A DNA stretch of 64,000 bases, taken from the NCBI RefSeq assembly GCF_040412425.1, contig NC_089756.1, positions 1,316,998 to 1,380,997 of the forward strand, in the 5' to 3' direction. Made by a program: the position numbers and the translations under genes. Origin of the DNA: Macrobrachium rosenbergii. Its lineage: Eukaryota; Arthropoda; Malacostraca; Decapoda; Palaemonidae. Within the stretch, counting starts at the first letter, position 1, and each line of letters begins with the position of its first letter. This document shows, one piece after another, positions 11,301-21,563 of this stretch. The notes beneath the pieces were generated by a model, which did not search any database, had not been told where the DNA came from, and saw nothing but the letters and a program-made list of their open reading frames with translations.

Positions 11301-13650
11301 ATTCCTCCCAAAACAGGCAGATTCTGTTTCCTACCGGGGCATGAAGGACTAAACTGTCATTTCTTAGGGGCAGGCTTGAAGGTGGTGGACTTCTTAATGG
11401 ACCTTGACCAGGGACGTAAATTGGTGCGAGGTCTTGGCAAGGGATTCTGCTTCCCTCCACGAAAGGGCTGGGGTTGCAGAGGTTCTGCAAGTTAGATAAG
11501 ACCTCTTTGACAGTGTCTTGAGGGAAGAGATGCATCTTTTCCAGTGGCGAGAAAAGGAGAGCTGACTTCTGGGTTAGGGTGACCCCTTTTGTGGTGAAGG
11601 AGCACCACAACTCTCTTTTCTTTAAAACTCCCATGGCAAAGAGAGAGGCGAGTTCTAAGGAACCATCCCTTACTGCCTTATCAGCACACAACAACACTCC
11701 CAGCCAGTCCGAAGCAGAGTCTTCTGCCAGGACAAGGCAGTCCGCAATCTTCTTAGCTAGTGACCTCACAGTCCAGTCAAGGAAGCTAAGGACTTGGAAC
11801 ACCTTAAAGATGTTCTTGATGAGGTGGTCCAACTCGGGAGACGAAAACATAACCTTTGCTGACTCAAACACAGTTTGTTGATGCAAATCGACTAGACTGG
11901 AGAAGCCCCTTGGGAGGAGGTAGAGACTCCCAAAGAAGGAGCTTCTCCAGTGGCATAGCAACGATATCTCATCTGAAGAAGTTTACTTGGAGGAAAAGTA
12001 AATGTGACTTTATCCTGCTCCCTCTTCTAAGCGAGCCAGTCGTCCACTTTTCGAGGAGCTTTCCTCAAGGAGAAGGAAAGTACTAACTTGGGGAGTCTAG
12101 CACTGTTAGTGGGTTTGTTTCCTCATGAGGAAGGTCAAAGCCAGTGATACTGGAGCAACGGGTACGAAGAAATCAGGAAAGTTGGCCAGGAAAAACTTCA
12201 GTAAAGTAGAATATGCTGAAGGAGGGGAGGAATCCTGTTCACAGTCCTCCTCATCTGAAGAGGCAGGAGACAAAGACGTATCCTGGGTCTTGGAAGCCAC
12301 TGGGGTTTTCTTTAAAAAAAAACCCATAATCTCCACTAACTGGAGCTTGATTGGAGCTAATGAAGGGTCTTCCTGGGCCGATGAATGTGCATGCGGAGGG
12401 GAAGAAGGCGCCAAGCATGCGAGAGTTGGCGCTGGGTGCTCAGGAGCAGGAGCCTGGCGCTAGGAGGCAGGCACCGAGTGCTCAGTAGTAGACGGGCACT
12501 CTGAGGCAGGAAGGAGCTTTGAAGTGGGTGACGGGCACCTGAGCGGATCTTTCGGGCGCTTGGGAATCAAAAATGGGCAGTCGAGATACGAGAAGGACTG
12601 GGCTGTCCCAAGCAGTCAGTGGTCAAACCAAAGAGGAGGCAGGAAGCAGATCAGCGAAGCTGCAGGAGGGCTGAGGGCTATGGCAGGCCTCCTTGTACCT
12701 CTTGACTGGAAGGGGAGAGCAGTCCACATCAGTGGTGTGCCTCTTAAGTGGGTGCAATGAAGCTGGGTGGTGCCATCGGTGCCTCTTGTCAGGACTGTAA
12801 CCTTCCAATTCTGAAGAAAGTTAATGCGCACTTACTGAGACACCTTTCCAATGGCACTCTGTCGCAGCCTGGGAATAGGCAACAGGCTCAACGGAGGGAG
12901 CAATTACCCATGGGAAAATCCCACCGGCCTCCCTTGGACATCCGGTATGTCTTCTCCCCAGTGAGGGGGAGCAGGACAGGGACTCTCATCTAGGAGCACC
13001 GGTGGGACAAGCAGCCACCTCCTCAACATGCATAACACTATCACTTTGCACATTGTTAGACTCTATCTAACAGGACCTTAAGGGAAGCCCCCAATTCTGC
13101 CACAGTACTAACCACTAAATTATTTTTCTGGTTGAACCTTGATTCGAGGCTGGCAATGGCGTCGAGATTGGAAGCATGGGAAGCTGGCACAGTAGTATGT
13201 GGTAAAGAAGTAGGAGGGCTGAGGATAGGAGACATAGCAGGAATTGGAGGAGAAGGAATAGCACTATCGTGTATGATACTAGGTGAAGGGGTAGACTCTA
13301 AGCTAGATCTATTCTCGGCTGTAGAGGCCACCTTCCTCTTCTTGTCCCTTTCAAGTTTGTCCAAATGAGACTTCAATACCTTCCACTTTTTATCATCCCA
13401 ATCCTGACATTCTATGGAAGTGCTATCCTTATTGCATTCCTGCCCCTTACATTTCACACAATGTGAGAGTCATAAGATTTTGTTAACCTAGTATTATGGC
13501 CTTCGCTGCAAAAACAAATTCTTAAAGAACTAGATTCAGACATTCTGACAAAAAAGCTATGAATATAGTTAACCAAAGCTAACAATATAACTAAAGCTTG
13601 AAGGCCACAACAAAATTTGAATACTTCACCAAAAAGACAAAATAACATCC
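11301..13650 (-). pseudogene. DIRS-B gag-like ORF1
   Basis: The N-terminal end (13600-13330) has a Cys/His cluster: CFCSEGH, a DSHIV box, then CKGQEC and SIECQDWDDKKW. This matches the spacing seen at the gag N-termini of DIRS-C and DIRS-D, so it is probably zinc-binding, though this is inference. A one-base shift falls inside the cluster near 13460. Next come a basic stretch (LERDKKRK) and a Pro/Ser-rich linker (13290-13170). The middle is low-complexity and frame-broken (13055-12480). The C-terminal part lies at 11961-11301 (DLHQQTVFESAKVMFSSPEL, SLAKKIADCLVLAEDSASDW). Gag-like products of DIRS elements presumably form the RNA particle. No zinc knuckle is seen. Confidence 0.6.
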
Positions 13651-13888
13651 AAAAAATTATGAAGCAGACTGCAGAAAGCCACCGATATTGGTCGGAAGCC
13701 GGCAGAAAACGAATTGAAGCTCTCTGCTAAGTTGTTCCTCCCGGTACCTGAAAGTGGGAAGGACCTGTTACCTACACTAAACAATAGAAGCACTGCTGTT
13801 AATTTTGAATTTTTTAGGCTGCTGTGGTTGAAAACCTACAGCTATGTAATTCCCTGGTAAGTTATTTATATGAAATTACTGTTTAATG

Positions 13889-14634
13889 CATACTCCTTGA
13901 CTTACAACAGGTTTTTTTATACAGTGACGCACATCTTTTCTTCTGCATTGCACTGATACAAACTTTTTTAACTAGAAAATTTAATCTTCTGCATATGAGT
14001 CTAGGGTAACTGCATGTCATCATATGTAAAGTCTTAAAAACGTTTTGGAATGGAAATCTCATGTTGTTATGTACCCTTGTAATGGAGAGAATGGGGTTTA
14101 TCACGGTAAAATTTACCTCAAAATTTGCTATTCTAATGAGTGATTCATAATTTCCTTTACTGGCAAAGTTTGATTAACTTCATGTAACAACCTACCAAAT
14201 AACATTTTTAATTCTTGTACTCATAACCCCTTTTTTCTTTCGATTTCATAGGAATTCAAGGATTACTCTTTTGGTGAAATGGAAATCACCGAGGTTCACA
14301 TATCACTTCGGCATACTACTGCTAATAATGGATTCTATTCTGCATCTGCAAAGATTCCTGTATGGACCTGTGGCTCTTCCTGAGGTATATGTGATGCAAC
14401 AGACTGACAGCATTAGGGTTCTGTAATTTTCACCATTCTGAGGTTTTTCCAAGATGAAAAGTCCATTTAACAACTGTAAAATTTGTTATATATAAAACAG
14501 ACCTTTATATCATTCTGTATATGATTGTTATAAACCATCTGGGATTAAATTTAAGATGAGGAACTTCTTTTATTTATCAAGTTCTTACACTTGTAGTATT
14601 TTTTATTTTAGAATAAGTTACTTTCTAGTATTTA
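13889..14634. other. Unique-looking DNA between DIRS-B and Gypsy-A
   Basis: AT-rich, not matching other parts of the window. It contains only the possible exon at 14252-14383. Its last four bases, TTTA (14631-14634), are the target duplication of Gypsy-A. Confidence 0.5.
14252..14383 (+). CDS. Possible host terminal exon (43 codons plus stop)
   Basis: A strong 3' splice site (CCCCTTTTTTCTTTCGATTT followed by CATAG, ending at 14251) opens directly into a 43-codon frame ending in TGA at 14381-14383. The encoded residues include FGEMEITEVHISLRH and SAKIPVWTCGSS. Codon use looks natural and the segment is not part of any recognised element. About 250 bp of AT-rich DNA resembling a 3' untranslated region follows, with an ATTAAA at about 14553, before the Gypsy-A LTR at 14635. 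I do not recognise the protein. A 43-codon open stretch has a modest chance of arising at random, so this is a candidate only. Confidence 0.25.
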   Translation, partial: EFKDYSFGEMEITEVHISLRHTTANNGFYSASAKIPVWTCGSS

Positions 14635-15314
14635 TGTAAGGTACTCTGCCAGAGTATCCTCATCTTACGTTTGATTACATGGACTGAGTTAAACGCAGTC
14701 AGAGAAATTGTTTTTGCATCTTCAAGACTTCTCCATGGTTGTGCAATGAGTTTATCGTCTTGGGAATACAGGCAGTCCGGTTTAGTTCTGGCGTTCTTCT
14801 GGTCAAAGGATTTAGACAAATTTCCATAATGGGATTCTGTGTATATTCTGGAGAATAATCATAATTTAGGTTTTTGATGTAAAACTCAACAGGGTAACAA
14901 TGAGTTTTCTTATGACAGATTTTGATTTCCCATTTTGACGATTTTATCTGAAAGCATTCACGTAAAGTTCTTCTGGTAGGATTTAGCATAGCAAAAACAA
15001 TGAGTCACAGTATGATTTCCCATCTATCTGAAACACACAGCATGCAAAACCTCGTTCCCAAGGACTCCTCACTGTCTACGTGACATCTCTCAGCTCAGAA
15101 CAAAGAGGACGTTGACTTATGCTGACATACTGTTTCCAAACAACACATTGCAGACATGTTCTGCTGACATGTGCGGTTTGATGGCCTAGATCTGTGACGC
15201 ACGCATTACACCTCTGTCGTGCTCACACAGATATATATACTTTTTTCCAAGTCCATTTAATATATAACATGAATGGAACTATGATTCCATTTTTCTGTAT
15301 GTCATAACATGACA
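14635..15314 (-). repeat. Gypsy-A 3' LTR (680 bp)
   Basis: A direct repeat of 23510-24092. It shares the block TGTAAGGTACTCTGCCAGAG at one end and GTATGTCATAACATGACA at the other. It is about 97 bp longer than its partner, with extra segments near 14770-14820 and 14860-14990. The phrase GTAAAGTTCTTCTGGTAGGATTTAG sits at different places in the two copies, so they are not simple descendants of one sequence. Confidence 0.9.
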
Positions 15315-15966
15315 TTTGCTCGGCCACGCAAAAACACAATAGGAACGAAATCACCAAAACATTCATTCATGAGCTAAGTATAACTACTCAAAAAGCAAAG
15401 CAAAAGCTATACATTTTCAATATTCATTATACTGATAATGTGAATGAAGAATATATATATAAATCACATATAGACAACATATGTAGAGATAATACGTATA
15501 CATAGTAAACATATGTGGAAAACATATGCTGAAAAATACGTAGAAATTATACCTAGAAACATGTTTCATATTTGTGTGCACAAGTTACATGAATACATAT
15601 GCAAAGATGAAGATTAAAAAATCAATGCCTAAAAATGTATCCAGACAAAACAATAATAATAACCATATGATGAGGTTATTTAAAGTAGATAATTATATAA
15701 ACCAAATAGTTATCCTGTTAGATTAACCAGTATGGATAACCAGATTATGAAATGCATATCTTGATTGATCAACATGCCACTATATGTATATATTAACACA
15801 TATGTATTATTTTTTATTAAAGAAATAAATGTAGCCATTATATAAGAGTACAGTTAATACCACCATTTTTCTTCTTCACCTTGCTTTTATTACCCTTGCA
15901 ATAAAAGCCTTTTCAGTCTTTCTCGGTGCAGTCGGGTTTTAATGAAAATAATGGCCAGTTATCACA

Positions 15967-17816
15967 TTATTTAACCCTAAACACCCAATGATTCATATCT
16001 AATGGGGACGTACGAGCACCACAGGATTTCGCAATGTCCTTCTTCAATCCTCGTGTTCTTTTCCAAAACATTACGCTGGCAACTGCGCCCACGGATCCTA
16101 GCAGCATACCGATGGCAATCAACACGTAGAGAAGAATAAAGTCGTGGCGAACAGTAGAATGATGCACAGGAGATAACAGGTCCAATGCTGCAATAGCGTT
16201 TTCGACGGGCTTACTGTAGGGAATTGTCAGACTTTGCAGCCTTGTGTTCCCCACGATGTATTGATGAAGAAATTACGCCCACAGATGATAGTATCTGCAG
16301 CGTGGATAACTAGCGACGATGTTGTAGCAGTGCAACCATCATTAACGACGAACATGTTCCCTGATGCCCTAGTTCCGTCCGTACAAACGATGCTGTATGC
16401 CTCCGCAGAGAAGACGAATGCCATGCCGTTCAAAAGCCTGTGACGAAACTGATTGTCGTTATACCTGACCAGACCATCCAAACAATGTTCACGTGCATGG
16501 GGAGAGGTTCTGTTAAGTACTAAGTCCAATTCGCATGAACCCAAGGACATATTTAATACATCCCCGAACTCAAACAAATCGATCTTGCACACCTTAAAAC
16601 CCATAACATCATAGCAATCATTTAACAGTTCTTGATCTCTGACTACTGTATAAGTTTCCTCATTGGCAGAAACCAATACTAGAGCTGACAGATTATTAAT
16701 AATAGGCGTCGAGACGTTAGATACATACGTAGGAAAAGGCGAAATCTTATACGCTTTCCACGCATCTGATGGGTTAAAAGGAATGTCGATTACGACCTTA
16801 TCAAGGTCAACTTTAACTGTGATCAAACTGTAATAAAATTCAATCTTATGAAAAGCTACTACTGGAAAATAACGCATTCTATCATGAGCATTACTGATAA
16901 TTTGAGCAAGATCTTTAATTGGTAACAAATGAGGAGACAATACGCCTTTAGCAGCAAGTGTTATAGCTTCTACATAATCTTTTGATTTCTCAATAAAGCT
17001 TGAAACTCACGAGGATACATGATCAATTTTAGTATGATAATACATTAAAGTTGCTAACAAAACTTGAGTGTCATGAACCTGATTGAAACGTTGTGATTGT
17101 TCATTTACTTTACTAATTACGCCGTTCAAAGCTTGAATTTGCTTGTTTAGTTCTCCTGCTAATACCTCTTGTTGATGTTCCAGATTTTTTATTTTAACCT
17201 CGTGATCACAAAGTTTAAGCCGATTAGAAATTCCTAAACCAAGACCAGCTACGGAACCAACCAAGTTTAATGCCGCTAGAACAAGTGGGTTACGCCTTTC
17301 TGTAGCGTCATGAGGCATTGACCACATAAGCAAATCACGAGCTAAGATTTCAGCTTCGCTTGTTTTATTCCTTAATTCCCAGAAAAGCATATTAACTGTG
17401 TCACTAACTTGATTAGGCGACGTTGGATCATTGTTAAATAAATATGATTTATGCAAATCTTCAAGGGATTGAGCAAAAAGAGTCAATTCCGATTTTAGAG
17501 CCAGTACATCATTTTCACCAATAAAAATAGCGTTCATATCGACTTCTAAGAGTATATTACTGTCAGTTAGAAAGAAATTATTCATTTCCTCTACAATAGA
17601 ACCATGATGTAAAGTTATTTCAGAACTCTTCCCAATCACAAAAAACACTGATAGGAATAGTGCGTGGTATAATTTGACAAGCTTCATGTTGGAGCCTGCA
17701 AAAAAAAATATTTTGTAAATGATGTATTTAAAAAAAACATTACACCACTCAAATGATATATAAAGATTAACAGAAAAATATATCTCACAACAATTAATTT
17801 TTTCATAACAAACCAT
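15967..17816 (-). pseudogene. env: Gypsy-A envelope, F-protein type, broken
   Basis: The third gene of the element, a membrane fusion glycoprotein of the type shared by errantiviruses and baculovirus F (family knowledge). A signal peptide starts at Met 44 of the open stretch (MKLVKLYHALFLSVFFVIG, ATG at 17687). A dibasic ERR (residues 173-175) precedes a hydrophobic Ala/Gly/Leu-rich segment (177-198) that looks like a fusion peptide, then a heptad-like helix (205-250). The first part ends at a stop near 17010. The same type of sequence resumes at 16940-16227 (LSPHLL-type box, IDIPFN, many Cys). After a frame change it ends at 16254-15967 with a transmembrane helix (FILLYVLIAIGMLLGSVGAV) and a basic tail. 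Two lesions prevent expression. Confidence 0.8.
17696..17712 (-). promoter_or_regulatory. Probable envelope 3' splice site in Gypsy-A
   Basis: On the minus strand a poly-T tract runs into TTGCAG, whose cut would fall 8 bases upstream of the envelope ATG at 17687. Errantivirus envelope genes are known to be made from a spliced subgenomic mRNA. The position and quality of this acceptor fit that; splicing itself is inferred. Confidence 0.55.
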
Positions 17817-17820
17817 TGTC

Positions 17821-19497
17821 TTAAGCCCTCACATGAGAGATAGACACTGTTCGAACATCCGTTGTATCGGACTGATTTCGAATTTTAAGTCGGTTACCCA
17901 CTAAAACTTCTATAACTGTAAAAGGACCTTCAAATTTAGGCAATAACTTCCAATTTAGCCCTTTCCTAACATAAACCTGTACGTATACTATATCTCCTTC
18001 TTGGTAAGTCTTTGTGACCTTAGCTTTTTTATCATGTGCGTTCTTCATTAACACTTGAGCCTGTAAGAGGTTTTGATAAAGTGTATGAAATCTACTTCGG
18101 CTGACATCTATTATATCCTTCAATGGATATGACAAACTAGTTGTCGGTGTCAGGATGTGGAAGGGTGACTTAGCAGGTATCCCGTAAACAGCTTCATGGG
18201 GAGACATACGGATTGAAGTATGATAATTGTTATTTAGGGTACTCGACACAGTGGGTATTGCAATATCCCAGTTTGGGTCCATACCGCCTATGTTTACACG
18301 CAGTATGTCTAACACCTTCCTATTAACACGTTCGACCAAACCATTAGATTCAGGATGGTAGATCATCGTATTAATTTTTTTTATTTGAAGAATCTCACAC
18401 AATGAGTTAAGGAAGTGATTATTGAATTCTCCTCCCGAGTCGAAGATTATCATATTTGGGATCCCGTGTCTGCATATATAGCACTCATAAAACTTCCTAG
18501 CACACTCAATAGCTGTTTTACTTTTTAATGGTATTAGTTCAGTATACCGTGTAAGTGCGTCTATTATCACTAAGAGGTTTTTATTCCCTCGGTCTGTCTC
18601 GTAAAAACCTGTCAATAAATCAAGGTGTACCCTTTCAAAAGGTTTGCTAGGCACAGGATAAGTTCCAAGACCTACAGGATTCTTAGTATGGCCCATATGA
18701 CGGAAACATATATCACAGTTTTTAATATATTTCCTAATATCTTTTAACATAGTAGACCAGTAAAATAAAGACTTGGCCTTTTGGGTTGTTATTTCGAACC
18801 CAGGATGACCATGCAAAGGATGGTTGTGAAACCATTTCAGAACGGTAGGTATTAACATAACCGGTACAACCACCTGGTCGTTAGTCAACTGTGTTGAACT
18901 CCTGGTTTTCCTAGCCACAGATCGGCATAGAATGTTATCCTTAACCAAGAAATATTGGTTAGTATATTTCACATATTCCTTATCATCCGGTTTCTTATTT
19001 AATGCATCTATTATTACTCTTAATTTCTGATCTTTCATTTGTTCTTGTCGTACTGAATCTAAATTCCACTCGATATCTGTAATATTCTCTGTTGTTTGGG
19101 CTAAGGATTGACCATTTTCGATAGCAATTTTCATGGCCTGCGAAGAAATTGGAATTTCTTCTAGCTCATCGAATGGAAATGATTGAGTTTGTACGGGATT
19201 ACGTGATAACGCATCAGCTATTACGTTTGCTTTACTGGGTAAGTATCCAATTTTAGCTCCAAAGTCCTGGATAATCATATGCCACCGAGTTCTTTTAGGA
19301 CTATGATTGAAACCTTTAGAAAAGTCAGTAAGGGGCTTATGATCAGTCAGAACCTTAACACTGTACCCATAGATTATATATTTAAAATGTACCAACGAAT
19401 TAGCTATTGCTAAACATTCTTTATCTATTACTGCATATTTCTTCTCTGACGTTTTTAGTTTACGAGAATAAGAGGCAACGGGAAAAAACTTGTTGTC
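17821..19497 (-). CDS. pol: Gypsy-A RNase H remainder and integrase
   Basis: Open for over 550 codons after the stop at 19498. RNase H ends with VKVLTDHKPLTDF and VIADALSRNP. Integrase has the zinc-binding H..H..CX2C module (HNHPLHGH to CDIC). Its catalytic D-D-35-E lies in HLDLLTG, IFDSGGEF and NGLVERVNRK (residues about 259, 319 and 355 from the Val-Met at 19395). A GPF/Y-type C-terminal module follows (KFEGPFTVIEVLVGNRLKI). Integrase joins the DNA copy to chromosomal DNA. All catalytic residues are intact, unlike RT. The frame ends at 17821, and the envelope frame begins a few bases beyond it. Confidence 0.9.
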   Translation of the reverse strand, partial: DNKFFPVASYSRKLKTSEKKYAVIDKECLAIANSLVHFKYIIYGYSVKVLTDHKPLTDFSKGFNHSPKRTRWHMIIQDFGAKIGYLPSKANVIADALSRNPVQTQSFPFDELEEIPISSQAMKIAIENGQSLAQTTENITDIEWNLDSVRQEQMKDQKLRVIIDALNKKPDDKEYVKYTNQYFLVKDNILCRSVARKTRSSTQLTNDQVVVPVMLIPTVLKWFHNHPLHGHPGFEITTQKAKSLFYWSTMLKDIRKYIKNCDICFRHMGHTKNPVGLGTYPVPSKPFERVHLDLLTGFYETDRGNKNLLVIIDALTRYTELIPLKSKTAIECARKFYECYICRHGIPNMIIFDSGGEFNNHFLNSLCEILQIKKINTMIYHPESNGLVERVNRKVLDILRVNIGGMDPNWDIAIPTVSSTLNNNYHTSIRMSPHEAVYGIPAKSPFHILTPTTSLSYPLKDIIDVSRSRFHTLYQNLLQAQVLMKNAHDKKAKVTKTYQEGDIVYVQVYVRKGLNWKLLPKFEGPFTVIEVLVGNRLKIRNQSDTTDVRTVSISHVRA

Positions 19498-19500
19498 ATG

Positions 19501-20622
19501 CTACTCGAGTAACACACCTCCTACTCCTTGGTCTGAAGCGTCGGTTGCAATAATAAATTCTGTAGTAAAATCGGGAAACTTTAGAATAGGAGCAGAACTA
19601 ATTTTCTCTTTCAAGGTATCAAAAGCGATTTGATGTTGGGATTCCCATTTAAAAATTACGTCCTTCCTTATAAGATCAGTTAAAGGAGCCGCTATTACTG
19701 AATAATCTCGGATAAACCGACGGTAATAACCCGAAACCTCGAGAAATTGCTGTATGGCTTTAACATTAGTAGGAACGGGAAATTTACTAATAGCAGAGAT
19801 TTTATCATGGACTACTTTAAGACCTTGCCGAGATACCATGAAACCCAAATAAACTAATTCATCTTTAAAAAACTCACATTTAGAAATTTTTACCTTTAAA
19901 TGATGTTCTCTTAACCTTTGAAGGACTATTTCTAGTTTACTTAAATGTTCTTCTAAAGAATTAGAAAAGATTACTAGATCGTCCATATTGATCATTCTAG
20001 TGAATGTAATAGGGGCACAACGTAGCCCAAATGGCATACGTAGGAATTCGTAGTGACCCCGAGCTGTACTAAAAGCAGTGTACAGTGTACTGTCCTTAGC
20101 TAAGGGTATCTGGTGAAAGCCTTTAAGTAAGTCCAAAGAAGTAAAGAATTTATTCTGCCCTAATAAAGATAAAATATCATCTGTACATGGTACTGGGAAA
20201 CGATCAGGGATTGTTTGGTCGTTGAGCTTGCGAAAGTCAACACAAATCCTCCAGGTTTTATCCTTTTTTGGTACTACTATCAAGGGAAAATTATAAGGAC
20301 TGTTAGATTTCTTAATAACCCCCTCCTTTAACATTTTATCTACCTCTACATTGATCTCATTCAGAAATTTGGCCAGTAGACAATATGAAGGTACATAAAT
20401 GACTTTGTCCTTATCCTTTAAACGAATTTGATGTTCGATGACTTCCGTTTTGCCTAAAGCTCCAGTACTAGCAGAAAAAACATCACTATATTTGGATAGA
20501 AATTCAAAAAATTTCTTACTTATGTCCCTATCTAGGATGTCTGCTTCAGTTTTGCCTTTAATTACCTTTAAAAGAGATTCATCTACTGCTGATTCAGTGG
20601 AGTTAATTTCAGCAACTGTAAG
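19501..20622 (-). pseudogene. pol: Gypsy-A reverse transcriptase and start of RNase H
   Basis: The RT motifs read in order: LIVVPKKDKTWRICVDFRKL (fingers), FFTSLDLLKGFHQIPL (first catalytic Asp) and FLRMPFGLRCAPITF. The frame then jumps directly to NMDDLVIFSNSLEEHL. The 14-18 residues that normally lie between the APxTF box and the catalytic Y-x-D-D are gone (junction about 19990) and the Tyr is absent, so the polymerase cannot work. Thumb (FLEVSGYYRRFIRDYSVIAA) and the RNase H start (FIIATDASDQGVGGVLLE, first catalytic Asp) follow. A TAG stop at about 19498-19500 interrupts RNase H. The deletion keeps the frame. Confidence 0.85.
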
Positions 20623-20625
20623 GAT

Positions 20626-21483
20626 TCAATGTTTATACGCTTCGATATTGACAATATCCTGATTTTCATGTATTGTTAAAGCAGCATTTAAGTGATTAAA
20701 AACTTCAATGTTGACCCGATGATCAGAATTTACTGTGTACAACGCTTGCGTGACTGAAAGCCCATTGATTTTTAAAGTGTCAGGAAGAATTAAAACCTCT
20801 GAGCCTGGTATCTTTTTTCTAACCCTTACTGTCAGATATGATGGTATGTTTGGCTCAATGATTTGTGTAAACGCAGCAATGGCGGGTGCCTGAGAGTTAT
20901 GCTGGGTGGCTCTAACAATTTCATCACTTACGAGACAGGTGACTGGTTCTTCTATGTACGTTACTTTCTCACTGACTGTCTCCTTCTGATCCAAAACAGA
21001 TTTCAATGTGTGTGAAGACCGATAGAATTTCCCTTTTATAAACACTCCGTGTTTTGCGGGTGTCAAAATTACGTTATGTAATGACATTGATGGATAACCC
21101 ATAATAACTACTGGGTACATACTAATATTACTAATAACGATAAAGGTGTCTGTGAAAGTACGTTGCCCCAACCTGTATTGTATTTGAGATGTTCCCACTA
21201 CTTCCAATTCATTATTACCTATTCCTGACAAACGAATATTGGTGCGTTCGATAGGAAATTTTGAAAATAACAGGTGATGAGTACGTAAATCCATTATGTT
21301 ACGTGGACTACCTGAATCAAAAAACAAGGTGAAATGTTTATGTTCTAAGCTAACTGCATGCAAAGTTGGCCTGATTTCTTCTGAACCAATAATAGCGTTT
21401 ATTTTACAAAAATCTACGGGACCGCGCTCTGCATGTTTGGAAAAATCTACCTCATTTTCTGGAAGATTCCTGTCTTCACACAT
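20626..21483 (-). CDS. pol: Gypsy-A aspartic protease region of pol
   Basis: Retropepsin-like domain with the active-site triad in FTLFFDSGSPRNIMD (about residues 51-65), followed by a beta-rich region and LNVILTPAKHG-like flap and C-terminal parts. Retropepsins work as dimers and cut Gag-Pol. The polymerase frame extends upstream of the first Met to overlap the gag end. It ends at an in-frame stop at about 20623-20625, past which the same frame continues into RT, so this stop is a lesion and not a natural terminus. The linker between protease and RT holds no further motif. Confidence 0.7.
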   Translation of the reverse strand: MCEDRNLPENEVDFSKHAERGPVDFCKINAIIGSEEIRPTLHAVSLEHKHFTLFFDSGSPRNIMDLRTHHLLFSKFPIERTNIRLSGIGNNELEVVGTSQIQYRLGQRTFTDTFIVISNISMYPVVIMGYPSMSLHNVILTPAKHGVFIKGKFYRSSHTLKSVLDQKETVSEKVTYIEEPVTCLVSDEIVRATQHNSQAPAIAAFTQIIEPNIPSYLTVRVRKKIPGSEVLILPDTLKINGLSVTQALYTVNSDHRVNIEVFNHLNAALTIHENQDIVNIEAYKH

Positions 21484-21563
21484 ATCTTGGAGAATATTAA
21501 ATTTATTATCTGATTCAAAAAGTGATGATAACCCAATATCACTCTCCTCCCCCTTTAAGTTGG

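Larger units (their letters stand above)
8026..13888 (-). mobile_element. DIRS-B: near full-length but broken DIRS retrotransposon
   Basis: A minus-strand element in the order gag (13650-11301), RT and RNase H (11300-9750), then tyrosine recombinase (9700-8526), which is the canonical DIRS arrangement. Matching AT-rich termini lie at both ends in inverted orientation: 8026-8068 and 13845-13888 share TTTCATATA..AACTTACCAGG and AATTACATAGCTG type sequence. At 5.9 kb it is close to the length expected for the group. Every module has at least one frameshift or stop, so it is a fossil. The recombinase still shows its key motifs, and the RT keeps an aspartate pair in a YSDD variant. No target-site duplication is visible, as expected for recombinase-mediated insertion. 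Confidence 0.75.
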
